Shown here: in pieces, positions 1-8,799 of the stretch
How positions within the stretch are numbered: the stretch's first letter is position 1
Layout: each line of letters begins with the position of its first letter
Assembly: GCF_003268815.1 (NCBI RefSeq)
Contig: NZ_QLSV01000016.1
Coordinates: 1-64,000 of the forward strand
Direction: 5' to 3'
DNA: 64,000 nucleotides
Source: Flavobacterium lacus
GTDB taxonomy: Bacteria; Bacteroidota; Bacteroidia; Flavobacteriales; Flavobacteriaceae
Made by a program: the position numbers and the translations under genes
The notes under the pieces: generated by a model
Database searches by the model: none
What the model was told of the DNA's origin: nothing
The model's input: the letters and a program-made list of their open reading frames with translations, nothing else

Positions 1-210
1 AACAGTTTTGCTATTGATGTGAAAACTTCCAACACAGAACCAGTAAGCTTGACCGTGTATGACATGGCCGGAAGATTATTGGAAGTGAAAGAAGTGAAAG
101 CAGCAGATGTAACCAACTACCAGTTTGGAGACCGTTATCCATCGGGTGTTTACAACGTGATTGTAACACAAGGTAATGAAACGAGAACCGTGCGAGTGGT
201 GAAACAATAG
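1..210 (+). CDS. C-terminal end of a T9SS-secreted protein (partial)
   Basis: The reading frame is open from base 1 to the TAA at 208-210, so this is the last 69 residues of a gene that begins before the window. The tail has the pattern of a type A T9SS sorting domain: a strand with VYDMAGRLL, then YPSGVYNVIV and a basic, valine-rich end (VRVVKQ). Such tails send proteins across the outer membrane through the Por system and are removed or replaced by a lipid anchor on the surface. What the passenger does cannot be told from this part. An internal GTG at 19 is not a credible start, because the domain continues upstream of it. Confidence 0.85.
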   Translation, partial: NSFAIDVKTSNTEPVSLTVYDMAGRLLEVKEVKAADVTNYQFGDRYPSGVYNVIVTQGNETRTVRVVKQ

Positions 211-215
211 AACAA

Positions 216-253
216 AGGTGCTGAGGGACTGAGGTTCTAAGGTACTGAGTTAA
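216..253 (+). repeat. CTGAG-rich dispersed tract, copy 1
   Basis: Just after the stop codon the sequence reads as variations on GGTRCTGAG and GGTTCTAAG. Similar tracts lie at 28531-28565 and 55835-55866, also next to gene ends. No coding frame or hairpin explains it. Confidence 0.5.
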
Positions 254-261
254 CAAAAGAG

Positions 262-290
262 AAACCTCCGATAAAATCGGAGGTTTTTTT
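262..290 (+). terminator. Intrinsic terminator
   Basis: The stem CCTCCGAT / ATCGGAGG with a short AAA loop is followed by seven T. It ends the T9SS cargo gene and insulates the polysaccharide locus that starts at 401. Confidence 0.85.
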
Positions 291-375
291 GTTTAATTAT
301 TTCTAATAAAAACATCTAGTTAATAATTTATCTATAAACAAACTGTTTAGAATAAATAAACTCATAAAAAAACGA

Positions 376-383
376 TACATTTG
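376..383 (+). promoter_or_regulatory. Bacteroidota -7 box (TACATTTG) before the exporter permease
   Basis: TACATTTG matches TAnnTTTG and lies 17 bp before the ATG at 401. It is the likely promoter of the whole glycan operon. I see no clear -33 TTG element at the usual distance. Confidence 0.55.
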
Positions 384-400
384 AAAAATTTTTTGTGAAG

Positions 401-1267
401 ATGAATAAATTGAAAAGCGAAGAGTGGTTATTTGAAATTTCTCCAAAAAAATCAGCTTTTGAAATCAATTTTAAAGAGTTGTGGCATTACAGAGATCTTT
501 TAATGTTATTTGTAAAAAGAGACATTGTTACTTTTTATAAACAAACAGTTTTGGGTCCAATTTGGTTTATTATACAGCCTTTACTTACTTCTGTGATTCA
601 ATTTATAATTTTCAGTAAAATTGCCGACATACCATCTGATGGGGTACCTTATTTTTTATTTGTGCTCGCGGGTAATATTTTATGGTTTTATTTCTCAGAT
701 TGTCTAAAAGCTGTCTCCGAAACCTTCACTGCCAATCAAAATATTTTTGGTAAAGTATATTTCCCTAGAATTATTATGCCACTCAAGGTTGTTGTTTCCA
801 ATTTAGTCAAATTTTGTATTCAGTTTGTTTTTTTTATTGTTGTTTTGATATACTATATCTATCAAGGTTATGATATAAACCCATCTTTATTAGTACTAAT
901 AACACCAGTTTTACTATTCATGACAGCTATATTAGCTATGGGAATTGGCATGTTAATTTCTTCTCTAACAGTTAAATACAGAGATTTGAATTTTGTAGTC
1001 ACCTTTGGAATCTCACTATTCATGTATGTTACTCCAATTGTTTATCCAACAACATTGGTTTTAGAAAAGATTAATCCAAAATACCATATATTGGTTTATT
1101 TGAATCCATTGACAGGGATTTTAGATTTTTTTAAATATGCATTTCTAGGTTCAGGTTCAATTAATTTGGCTTATCTTTTGTATTCCTTAGGTATTGGATT
1201 GATTGTGCTTCTTGCAGGTGTATTGGTTTTCAACAGAACTGAGAAGAGTTTTATTGATGTAATTTAA
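401..1267 (+). CDS. wzm: Polysaccharide ABC exporter, permease (Wzm-type)
   Basis: Inner-membrane half of an ABC-2 type exporter that moves finished undecaprenyl-linked glycan (O-antigen or capsule) to the periplasmic face. The 288-residue product has about six hydrophobic segments (near residues 49-73, 84-100, 124-154, 162-190, 198-220 and 255-277), the usual size and layout of the Wzm/KpsM/TagG family, and early in the protein the family-like stretch VKRDIVTFYKQTVLGPIWF. The ATG at 401 is preferred over the in-frame GTG at 395 because a TACATTTG promoter box ends at 383, leaving a short leader. The ATPase partner follows after 176 bp in which I see no gene. Specificity for a given glycan normally lies in the partner, not here. 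Confidence 0.9.
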   Translation: MNKLKSEEWLFEISPKKSAFEINFKELWHYRDLLMLFVKRDIVTFYKQTVLGPIWFIIQPLLTSVIQFIIFSKIADIPSDGVPYFLFVLAGNILWFYFSDCLKAVSETFTANQNIFGKVYFPRIIMPLKVVVSNLVKFCIQFVFFIVVLIYYIYQGYDINPSLLVLITPVLLFMTAILAMGIGMLISSLTVKYRDLNFVVTFGISLFMYVTPIVYPTTLVLEKINPKYHILVYLNPLTGILDFFKYAFLGSGSINLAYLLYSLGIGLIVLLAGVLVFNRTEKSFIDVI

Positions 1268-1443
1268 TTTTTGAAATGTCAATATTAACAAGAGTTTTGA
1301 AAGAATTAAAGTTCTAAACCAATATAAAGATTAAACAAAGAATTATAAATATTTCTGTCAAAAAAACACATATAACAAACTTCATATAAATAAATTTTTA
1401 TCATTAGAAAATTAACATTATTTTTAACCCATTAAGATGATTC

Positions 1444-2706
1444 ATGAGTACAACCATACTTAAAGTACAAAATATTTCTAAGCAATATCGACTAGGTAAG
1501 ATTGGTACTGGCACTTTGTCTCACGATTTAAATCGTTGGTGGCATACTGTACGTGGTAAAGAAGACCCATATTTAAAGATCGGTGAAGCGAATGATCGCA
1601 GTGTAAAAGGAAATAGTCAGTATGTTTTGGCATTGCAAGATATCAGTTTTGAAGTAAAGCAAGGAGAGGTTTTAGGAATTATAGGAAAAAATGGAGCAGG
1701 TAAGTCAACGTTGTTAAAAATATTATCTCGAGTTACTGCACCTTCAACAGGTACTATAAAAACACGGGGAAGAATTGCCTCCTTACTGGAAGTAGGAACT
1801 GGTTTTCATCCAGAAATGACTGGGCGTGAGAATATTTATTTAAACGGTGCCATACTAGGAATGACTAAAAAGGAAATAGATACTAAATTAGAAGAAATTA
1901 TTGATTTTTCTGGTTGTGAAAGATACATAGACACCCCCGTAAAAAGATATAGTAGCGGAATGACTGTGCGTTTAGCTTTTGCTGTAGCAGCCCACTTAGA
2001 ACCTGAAATATTAGTTGTAGATGAGGTTTTGGCCGTTGGTGATGCGGAGTTCCAAAAGAAGGCGATTGGTAAAATGCAGGATATTTCAAAAGGGGAGGGT
2101 AGAACGGTTTTGTTCGTGAGTCACAATATGGCAGCCGTTAAGAGTTTATGTACTAGGGCGGTTGTAATCAAGAATGGTATGATAACATTTGATGGAGGAG
2201 TTGATGATGCAATTCAATTTTATTTAAAGGAAAGTACAGTTCATACGGCAATTAAAGAGATAAAAGAAAGAAAGGGAAGTGGTATTATTAAGATAATTGA
2301 TGTGGAAGTATTTGGAAATTCAATAGGTATATTACCACAAACTGGACAGCCATTTCATATTGAATTTGCATTAAGTAATCCTAAGGGAATTACCAGCAAT
2401 CAAATGCGTTTTGATTTACGTATTGATGATCACATGGGACAGCGAATTGCATGGATGAGTGATAGCGTTTTGCCAAAACAATCCTTTAATACGAGTCAAA
2501 GAGTACAATTTATGATTCCTAAATTAAATTTGAATCACGGATTATACTATGTAACAACGCACATAAGTGTTAATAATGAGGTTAGCGATTGGATCCAAAA
2601 TGCTTTTTCTTTTGAAGTGACAGAAGGAGATTATTATGGTTCCGGTAAAAAAACACCAGCCGAGCAGAGTAAAACATTGTTGGATTATAACGTAAACTAT
2701 CTATGA
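1444..2706 (+). CDS. wzt: Polysaccharide ABC exporter, ATPase with cargo-binding tail (Wzt-type)
   Basis: Cytoplasmic ATPase of the Wzm/Wzt exporter. Walker A GKNGAGKST is at residues 81-89, the signature appears as YSSGM at 169-173 and Walker B ILVVDE at 189-194, followed by an H-loop in VSHN. At 420 residues it is far longer than a bare KpsT-like ATPase: residues from about 270 to 405 form an extra beta-rich domain of the Wzt C-terminal type, which in studied systems recognises the modified non-reducing end of the glycan before export. This implies that the exported chain carries a terminal mark, and the methyltransferase-like gene that overlaps the stop codon (ATGA) could supply it. A 60-residue N-terminal insert precedes the core, as is common in Bacteroidota members. 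Confidence 0.92.
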   Translation: MSTTILKVQNISKQYRLGKIGTGTLSHDLNRWWHTVRGKEDPYLKIGEANDRSVKGNSQYVLALQDISFEVKQGEVLGIIGKNGAGKSTLLKILSRVTAPSTGTIKTRGRIASLLEVGTGFHPEMTGRENIYLNGAILGMTKKEIDTKLEEIIDFSGCERYIDTPVKRYSSGMTVRLAFAVAAHLEPEILVVDEVLAVGDAEFQKKAIGKMQDISKGEGRTVLFVSHNMAAVKSLCTRAVVIKNGMITFDGGVDDAIQFYLKESTVHTAIKEIKERKGSGIIKIIDVEVFGNSIGILPQTGQPFHIEFALSNPKGITSNQMRFDLRIDDHMGQRIAWMSDSVLPKQSFNTSQRVQFMIPKLNLNHGLYYVTTHISVNNEVSDWIQNAFSFEVTEGDYYGSGKKTPAEQSKTLLDYNVNYL

Positions 2707-3425
2707 TAAAAAAGATAATTGCCTTAATTAAAGAAAATAAGGAAAATCAAAGACATATTATTAGGCAAAATGAAGAATTAATTTGGGCAAATGTCTTTCA
2801 TGACAGTATCAGAGATAAATCTCATTTACAAAATTTATCTTTAAATATTGGAAGATGGGCCGGAGGTTATTCATTTTTCTATTTGTTAAATAGGATTATG
2901 TCTGATGCCAAGCCGCAACGTATTTTGGAATTTGGATTAGGCGAGTCGTCCAAGTTTATTTCATCTTGTTTAGAACATGATTTAAAAACTGGAATACATC
3001 ATATTATTGAACAAAGTTCTGATTGGGATAAAGCCTTTAAAAAGCGATTTACATTGAGTGATTTTTCTAATGTTTCTATTTGTCCATTAGTTAAAAAGGA
3101 TGTTAATGGACATGAAGTAAACTGTTATGAAGGATTAACTGAAATTGTGTCAGGTAAATTTGATTTTTATTTGGTCGATGGCCCTTTTGGTAGTTCACAT
3201 TTTTCAAGATACGATATTTTGCCATTGGCAGAGCGATTGACGCCAACAGACGATTTTATAATTATTATTGATGATTATGATCGAGTAGGAGAAAAAGAAA
3301 CCGCTCAATCACTAGTGACTTTATTTGCGGAAAAACAAATTAAAGTACATATTAAACATTTTGTTGGAGTAAAAAAAGTTTGGTTGCTTACAACTCCAAA
3401 GTATCGCTTTCTAACTTCTGTTTAA
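2703..3425 (+). CDS. SAM-methyltransferase-like protein of the glycan locus
   Basis: The product of 240 residues has a Rossmann-type motif ILEFGLGESS at residues 74-83 and an acidic FDFYLVDGPFG segment near 153-163, arranged as in class I SAM-dependent methyltransferases of the Methyltransf_24 kind. The start overlaps the wzt stop by four bases (ATGA), so the two are translationally coupled. In ABC-dependent O-antigen systems a chain-terminating methyl or phosphate group is read by the Wzt tail; the position makes that role attractive here, but it is an inference. Glycine spacing in the motif differs slightly from classic methyltransferases, so SAM binding is likely rather than certain. Confidence 0.6.
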   Translation: MIKKIIALIKENKENQRHIIRQNEELIWANVFHDSIRDKSHLQNLSLNIGRWAGGYSFFYLLNRIMSDAKPQRILEFGLGESSKFISSCLEHDLKTGIHHIIEQSSDWDKAFKKRFTLSDFSNVSICPLVKKDVNGHEVNCYEGLTEIVSGKFDFYLVDGPFGSSHFSRYDILPLAERLTPTDDFIIIIDDYDRVGEKETAQSLVTLFAEKQIKVHIKHFVGVKKVWLLTTPKYRFLTSV

Positions 3426-3456
3426 TTTTATTTCTTATTTAAAAATGTGAAGATAA

Positions 3457-4422
3457 ATGCATCAACCTTTAGTTTCCATAATTATTCCAACTTATAACCG
3501 AGCCTATTTAATTGGTGAAACATTAGAAAGTATTTGGTCGCAAACTTATTCCAATTGGGAATGTATTGTAGTTGATGATGGAAGCAATGATGAAACCGAA
3601 ACTGTGGTTAATGAATTTTGTGAAAAAGATGAACGTTTTCAATACCATAAAAGACCATCGTCTCTATTAAAAGGAGCTAATTCTTGCAGAAACTACGGGT
3701 TTGAAATAAGTGCAGGTGAATTTATCAATTGGTTTGATAGTGATGATATTATGTTAGATGATTTTTTAGAAAAAAAAATCATTGCTTTTTTGCCTGAAAT
3801 TCAATTTGTTATATCTTCTGGTTTTTTTTGGGATTCTAAGAATAATTCAAAAACAATTGTAAAAATGGAGCCTACAGATAATTTGTACGTAGATTTTACA
3901 ATGTGGAAAATAAAAATTCTGACACCTTCTGTTTTATTTAGAAAAAGTTTCCTAGTTGGTAAAGAATTGTTTAAACCAAAAATGCAAAGAGGTCAAGAAA
4001 CTGAACTTTTTACTCGATTATTTTTTGGATGTAATTCATCCGATTACAAAATAATTCCTGAGTTTGGATTTCTTTACAGACAACATGAAGACGCGAAATC
4101 AGCTAAAAATTCTATTTATAACAGAGGGTTTAAAGAATCACTATTTTATTATTTATTTCAAAATTTTAAAAGAAGTGAGCAAATTAAATCAAACGATTTA
4201 TTTTACTATTTATACCGTAAACTTATTAAATTGTTTTTTGCCGCTAACCAAAATCAACATAAAGAACTGACTAATGCTATAATTAGAGATTTTTTTCCTT
4301 TACTAATTCGTCATAATGGAATTAAAGCTTTTGAAATGATTTTAATTGGAAGACTTATGGGTTTGTCAAAAAAAACGCCCTATTTTTTTAGAAATAGATG
4401 GTTGAAATTTAAATTCAATTAA
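3457..4422 (+). CDS. Family 2 glycosyltransferase
   Basis: A 321-residue GT-A fold transferase. The opening strand VSIIIPTYNR is at residues 6-15, the nucleotide-binding VDDGS begins at 39 and the metal-binding DSDD is at 94-97. The protein has no membrane segment and should act on a lipid-linked glycan at the cytoplasmic face. Donor and linkage cannot be predicted from sequence alone. It starts 31 bp after the methyltransferase-like gene; a 181-bp AT-rich gap without a recognisable gene follows it. Confidence 0.88.
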   Translation: MHQPLVSIIIPTYNRAYLIGETLESIWSQTYSNWECIVVDDGSNDETETVVNEFCEKDERFQYHKRPSSLLKGANSCRNYGFEISAGEFINWFDSDDIMLDDFLEKKIIAFLPEIQFVISSGFFWDSKNNSKTIVKMEPTDNLYVDFTMWKIKILTPSVLFRKSFLVGKELFKPKMQRGQETELFTRLFFGCNSSDYKIIPEFGFLYRQHEDAKSAKNSIYNRGFKESLFYYLFQNFKRSEQIKSNDLFYYLYRKLIKLFFAANQNQHKELTNAIIRDFFPLLIRHNGIKAFEMILIGRLMGLSKKTPYFFRNRWLKFKFN

Positions 4423-4603
4423 CTTGAAACTTTTTATCGCCTTAATCATGCCATTTTTTATCTAATTAATATTGGATTTATTTTTAAAAGTATACAAGAA
4501 CAGTTATCTCTAACTATAACTCTCATTTTAAATAACGTTTAAGTATAAAATCAATTAAAGATGGATATTAAAAAAGGTAGTAGTTATTAGTAACAACTCA
4601 AAA

Positions 4604-5854
4604 ATGTTAAAAAAATATAAAATACTGGTAGTTGTAACAGAGTTTCCCTCTGTATCAGAAACTTTTATACTCAATCAAATTACAGATTTGATAGATAAGG
4701 GGCATAGTATTACCATATTTAGTTACAATCATAATAAAAATAGTTTTGCTCATCAATTATACTACGATTACAATTTAGCGGATTTGACAATTACTCATTT
4801 TAAAAACGAAAAGACAAATTGGCACTTTTTAAAAGGAATAATAACGTTTTTTTTTAAATATCGAACTCAAATAACTTATTCTAAACTTTTCAAATTATTG
4901 AATCCATTAAAATGGAAGGAAAATCGTGCTAAAGCAAAAGTGTTTTATGATTTACCTGTGTTTTTATTGAACACCCATTTTGATTTAGTGCATTGCCATT
5001 TTGGATTTAATGGTCGTAAAGTAGCAGAAGCCATGAGAATTGGAGTTTGTTCAGCTAGAAAAGCAATAGTATCCTTTCACGGCTCAGATTTAACACCATC
5101 TAAAATTAATATATACCAAAATGTTTACAAGGATTTATTCTTTTTTTTTGATGCTTTTATAGTAAATTCTATCTATCTTCAAGAGATATTATTTCAAGTT
5201 AAAGGTGATTTAGACAAATGTTATTTGTTGCCGGAAGGATTTAAAACATCCTATTTAAATCAATTTTTATCAACAGTAAAAATAAGTCCAAAATTCAATA
5301 TTGTATTTTGTGGTCGTTTAATTCAATGGAAAGGACCGGATTTAGCAATTAAAATTGTAAAAAAATTGGTTGATAGAGGTACAGCAGACATACTTTTTCA
5401 TCTTATAGGTAATGGAGAAATGATGGGAGAATTACGTAGATTAGTAAAAGAATTGCACCTAGAAGAAAATGTTATTTTATATGGAGCCTTATCTCAAGAA
5501 CAAGTTTTTAAGATTATGGCAGGATCAGATGTTTTTTTACTTCCAGGTATTCAAGAACCTCATTCTAAACGTTCAGAAGCACAAGGTTTAGTTATTCAGG
5601 AAGCACAATTTTTTAAGTTACCACTACTAGTGGGAAATGTTGGAGGGGTTAAATACGGTATGCTGAATGGCACAACCGGTTTTTTAATAGAAGAAAATAA
5701 TATGGAGGTGTTTGTAGAAAAAATACTATTTTTATACCAAAACCCTGAAAAACGTATAAAAATGGGGGAAAAAGGACATGATTGGGTTAAAAACGAATTT
5801 GAGATTAGCCTATTGGGGAATAAATTGATTAAGGTTTATGATTTATTGAATTAA
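4604..5854 (+). CDS. Family 4 glycosyltransferase (colanic-acid type)
   Basis: A GT-B transferase of 416 residues. The N-terminal domain opens with VTEFPSVSETFI, the pattern of the WcaL/AmsK branch; the C-terminal domain carries CGRLIQWKGPDLAI and the donor-binding stretch HSKRSEAQGLVIQEA, the E-x7-E motif of the family. It probably adds one sugar to the growing repeat unit in the cytoplasm. The next gene starts 6 bp after its stop. Confidence 0.88.
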   Translation: MLKKYKILVVVTEFPSVSETFILNQITDLIDKGHSITIFSYNHNKNSFAHQLYYDYNLADLTITHFKNEKTNWHFLKGIITFFFKYRTQITYSKLFKLLNPLKWKENRAKAKVFYDLPVFLLNTHFDLVHCHFGFNGRKVAEAMRIGVCSARKAIVSFHGSDLTPSKINIYQNVYKDLFFFFDAFIVNSIYLQEILFQVKGDLDKCYLLPEGFKTSYLNQFLSTVKISPKFNIVFCGRLIQWKGPDLAIKIVKKLVDRGTADILFHLIGNGEMMGELRRLVKELHLEENVILYGALSQEQVFKIMAGSDVFLLPGIQEPHSKRSEAQGLVIQEAQFFKLPLLVGNVGGVKYGMLNGTTGFLIEENNMEVFVEKILFLYQNPEKRIKMGEKGHDWVKNEFEISLLGNKLIKVYDLLN

Positions 5855-5860
5855 AAACAT

Positions 5861-6694
5861 ATGAATATTTCTGTAATTATACCTACGCTTAATCGAAGGG
5901 ATTATGTTTTAGATATGTTAAAAGACCTTTCTATTCAAACACTTAGTGTAAATGAAGTGATAGTGTCTGATCAAAGTGTTATTTTTGAAAAAATCGAAAA
6001 TAGTTATCCATACAAATTCACTCATTTTCAACATAAAGGGAAAGGGCCATGTTGCAGTAGAAACGACGCAGTTTCATTCGCTAAAGGAGAAATTTTGATT
6101 TTTTTGGATGATGATGCCAGAATAGACAGTAATTTTGTATATGAAATTACAAAATCAATAGTTGAAAAAAAATCAAAAGTCTGTTCTGGATCTATTTGTA
6201 ATATCGACGGGACAGTTGTTAATAAAGAACAATTAAATTCGTATTGGTTTTTTAAGTTAACTCTTGCTCCTAAAAAAGAAATAGATTCCTGTTATTACAC
6301 TCCAGCAGGTTGTACTGCAATAACTAAAGATTTATTCTGTTCAATTGGAAAGTATGATTTGTTTTTTGACCCAAATGGTGCTGGTGAAGATAGAGAATTA
6401 GCCGTCAGATTGGTTAATAGTGGACACAAAATCTATTTTAATCCAAAAGCTAAACTATTACATATAGGAGCACTAAGTGGGGGTAGAAGAAATATAAATA
6501 ATGTTTCTTTAGAATTCATAAAAAATGTAGGTTACATAATTTACAAATATTATGGGAATAAAAAGTTGATAGGATTTAAGTTATATTTAATAAATCAAAG
6601 AATCAAGAAGATTATAAAACTAGAGATGCCATTTTACAATTTTCAGATGATATTTAAAATCTTGAAAATTACAAAAACTCGACTCTATATATAA
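5861..6694 (+). CDS. Family 2 glycosyltransferase
   Basis: A short GT-A enzyme of 277 residues. SVIIPTLNR opens the domain, DQS replaces the more usual DDGS in the nucleotide loop, and FLDDDAR puts the metal-binding aspartates at 83-85. The AGEDRELAVRL segment fits the acidic acceptor-binding helix of rhamnosyl- and galactosyl-type GT2 enzymes, but no sugar can be assigned. It follows the GT4 gene by 6 bp. Confidence 0.85.
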   Translation: MNISVIIPTLNRRDYVLDMLKDLSIQTLSVNEVIVSDQSVIFEKIENSYPYKFTHFQHKGKGPCCSRNDAVSFAKGEILIFLDDDARIDSNFVYEITKSIVEKKSKVCSGSICNIDGTVVNKEQLNSYWFFKLTLAPKKEIDSCYYTPAGCTAITKDLFCSIGKYDLFFDPNGAGEDRELAVRLVNSGHKIYFNPKAKLLHIGALSGGRRNINNVSLEFIKNVGYIIYKYYGNKKLIGFKLYLINQRIKKIIKLEMPFYNFQMIFKILKITKTRLYI

Positions 6695-6781
6695 TAACAA
6701 AGAATGCCAAAGTATAAAAGAATATGAGTTTATCATCCTTTTATAATTAAAAAAATAGCCTTGAATGAGTGTGCTAAATGT

Positions 6782-7735
6782 ATGATGAAGAAAATAAGTA
6801 TAATATCTCCGGTATATAATGGCGCTACTTTCTTGCCATCATTCATCAAGAAATTGGTAGAATTTACTTTTCAAGATTTTGAAATTATTTTTGTTGATAA
6901 TAATTCTTCTGATGATTCCGTACAAATTTTACAAACAGAATTGTCAAAAACAAAATTAGATTATAAGATTCTTTACGAATCGAATCAAGGATCTGGTTAT
7001 GCTAGAAATAACGGAATTAAAAATGCAATAGGAAAATACATTACTTTTATAGATTGTGATGATCATATACACCCTCAAAAATTGAAGGAAGATGTTCGAA
7101 TTATGGAAGAATTTGATGTGGATTATGTACTTTGTCGAACCCAAAGGACGTACACAGATGGTCGGACTTTGATGCAGCCATTGGAAGGCTTGGAGGTAGG
7201 AATGATTGATCCTCCAAAGGCAGGTTTAATTTGGTTGTCAAATTTCTTTTTTCTTCAAGGGCCAGGAGCCATATTAGCAAAGCGAGAAGTGATAAACTTT
7301 TTAGGTGGTTTTCATACTTCTAAAACAGGTCAAGATGCTTTTTTATACATAAGATTAGGGCTTTATTCAAAAGGATATTACTATGATAAAGTTTATAATT
7401 TTTATCTAAGACATGCAGCTTCAACCATTTCTAAACGAAATAAAGAAAAAGATGGGATAGTATTATCTTATTTTAATTTACGTAAAAACTTATTTTCAGA
7501 TGACATTGTAAATGATAATTCTAAAGCGATGAATATTTTGAAAAGACAACTAAACGGAGACCTATTTAGATTACATTCTTCTGGTTATTCTCTTTCGGAA
7601 TTAACTAATGATTCTCGTTTGGAAAAATTAGAATTAAATGTTATTCTATTTAATAAATTTAGTTTATTTTTAAATAAAATAGTTCCAAATATAAAATACA
7701 ACCCATTTTATAGAATATGGCTCAGAATAAAGTAA
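6782..7735 (+). CDS. Family 2 glycosyltransferase
   Basis: GT-A fold protein of about 317 residues with ISIISPVYNGA near the start and the metal-binding DCDD at 91-94. The open frame reaches back to a TTG at 6761, but tandem ATGs at 6782 and 6785 give a start typical of the family; the extra residues NECAKC look like translated leader. TAGCCTTG just before 6764 is a one-mismatch -7 box. The last 19 bases overlap the next gene, so translation is probably coupled. Confidence 0.83.
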   Translation: MMKKISIISPVYNGATFLPSFIKKLVEFTFQDFEIIFVDNNSSDDSVQILQTELSKTKLDYKILYESNQGSGYARNNGIKNAIGKYITFIDCDDHIHPQKLKEDVRIMEEFDVDYVLCRTQRTYTDGRTLMQPLEGLEVGMIDPPKAGLIWLSNFFFLQGPGAILAKREVINFLGGFHTSKTGQDAFLYIRLGLYSKGYYYDKVYNFYLRHAASTISKRNKEKDGIVLSYFNLRKNLFSDDIVNDNSKAMNILKRQLNGDLFRLHSSGYSLSELTNDSRLEKLELNVILFNKFSLFLNKIVPNIKYNPFYRIWLRIK

Positions 7736-8799
7736 AAATTCTTTTTACCATTCCCAATTTTGATACTGCCGGAAGCGGAAAAGTGGTTTATGACCTAGCC
7801 AAAAACTTAGATAAAGAAAAATTTGATGTTTCTATAGCCTGTCGTAACTCCAAAGGAATTTTTTTTACCGAAATTAAATCACTTAATCTTCCAATTTATT
7901 TTCTTGAAATAACAGTTCCAATCAAACCCTATTTTACTTTTCTTTCAAGAATAAAACCTTTTAAAAACTTTATCAAAGAAAATAAATTTAATATTGTTCA
8001 CTCATGGCATTGGAGTAGCGATTGGAGCGAAGTGGTTGCGTCTCGTTTAGGAAAAGCAAAGTTCATTTATACCAAAAAATCAATGTCATGGGGCAATTTA
8101 CATTGGAAAATTAGAAGTTTTTTTTCAAACCATGTAATTATAACAAATCATGAGATGAATCATTTCCTGCCAAATAAAAGAAATAAATCGATTATACCCT
8201 TTGGAGTAGATACAGATTATTTTAGAAAGGAATCAATAAAATCAATTATTCAAAAAGAAAATTTTAACATTATCACAGTCGCCAATTTAGTTCCAGTAAA
8301 AGCAATTGAAGATATTATAAAAGCAATTCACTTACTAAATACCCCTCAAATTAAATTGAATATCATTGGTTCTGATTGCGGGGACTATCCAGAATACTTA
8401 AAAAAAACAGTAGCTGAATTAGGGCTAGAAAAACAAGTAAAATTTCTAGGAAAACATACTGATGTTCGTCCTTTTCAAAATAATTCAGATTTATATATAA
8501 TTTCAAGTCAAAAAGAAGGTTTACCTGTAGCACTTTTAGAAGCAATGAGTATGAGTTTACCTGTCTTAGGTTCTAATATTCCGGGAATTAGATTTGTTTT
8601 AGAGGATTTTAATAAATTGCTTTTTGAACAAGGTAATTACCATCAACTTGCAGAAAAAATTATTTACTTTTACAAAATGTCAACCCAAGAGAGGGTTGGA
8701 ATTGGTCAAAAATTGAGAAAACATTGTGAAGATAATTTTTCACTTAAAATGTTTATTCAGAAACACGAAGAACTCTATTTAAAAATAGTAAAAAAATAA
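7717..8799 (+). CDS. Family 4 glycosyltransferase
   Basis: GT-B transferase of 360 residues. The N-terminal part carries FDTAGSGKVVYDLA, the acceptor-side glycine loop, and the C-terminal half has VANLVPVKAIEDII and KEGLPVALLEAMS, the nucleotide-sugar binding stretch with its conserved glutamates. No membrane segment. The start lies inside the previous gene and the stop TAATG shares its last base with the next start, so it sits in a tightly coupled run. Confidence 0.88.
   Translation: MAQNKVKILFTIPNFDTAGSGKVVYDLAKNLDKEKFDVSIACRNSKGIFFTEIKSLNLPIYFLEITVPIKPYFTFLSRIKPFKNFIKENKFNIVHSWHWSSDWSEVVASRLGKAKFIYTKKSMSWGNLHWKIRSFFSNHVIITNHEMNHFLPNKRNKSIIPFGVDTDYFRKESIKSIIQKENFNIITVANLVPVKAIEDIIKAIHLLNTPQIKLNIIGSDCGDYPEYLKKTVAELGLEKQVKFLGKHTDVRPFQNNSDLYIISSQKEGLPVALLEAMSMSLPVLGSNIPGIRFVLEDFNKLLFEQGNYHQLAEKIIYFYKMSTQERVGIGQKLRKHCEDNFSLKMFIQKHEELYLKIVKK

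Noticed and set aside
1268..1443. Short frame after wzm (MSILTRVLKELKF)
   Set aside because: Only 13 codons, no start signal, no sign of conservation that I can judge.
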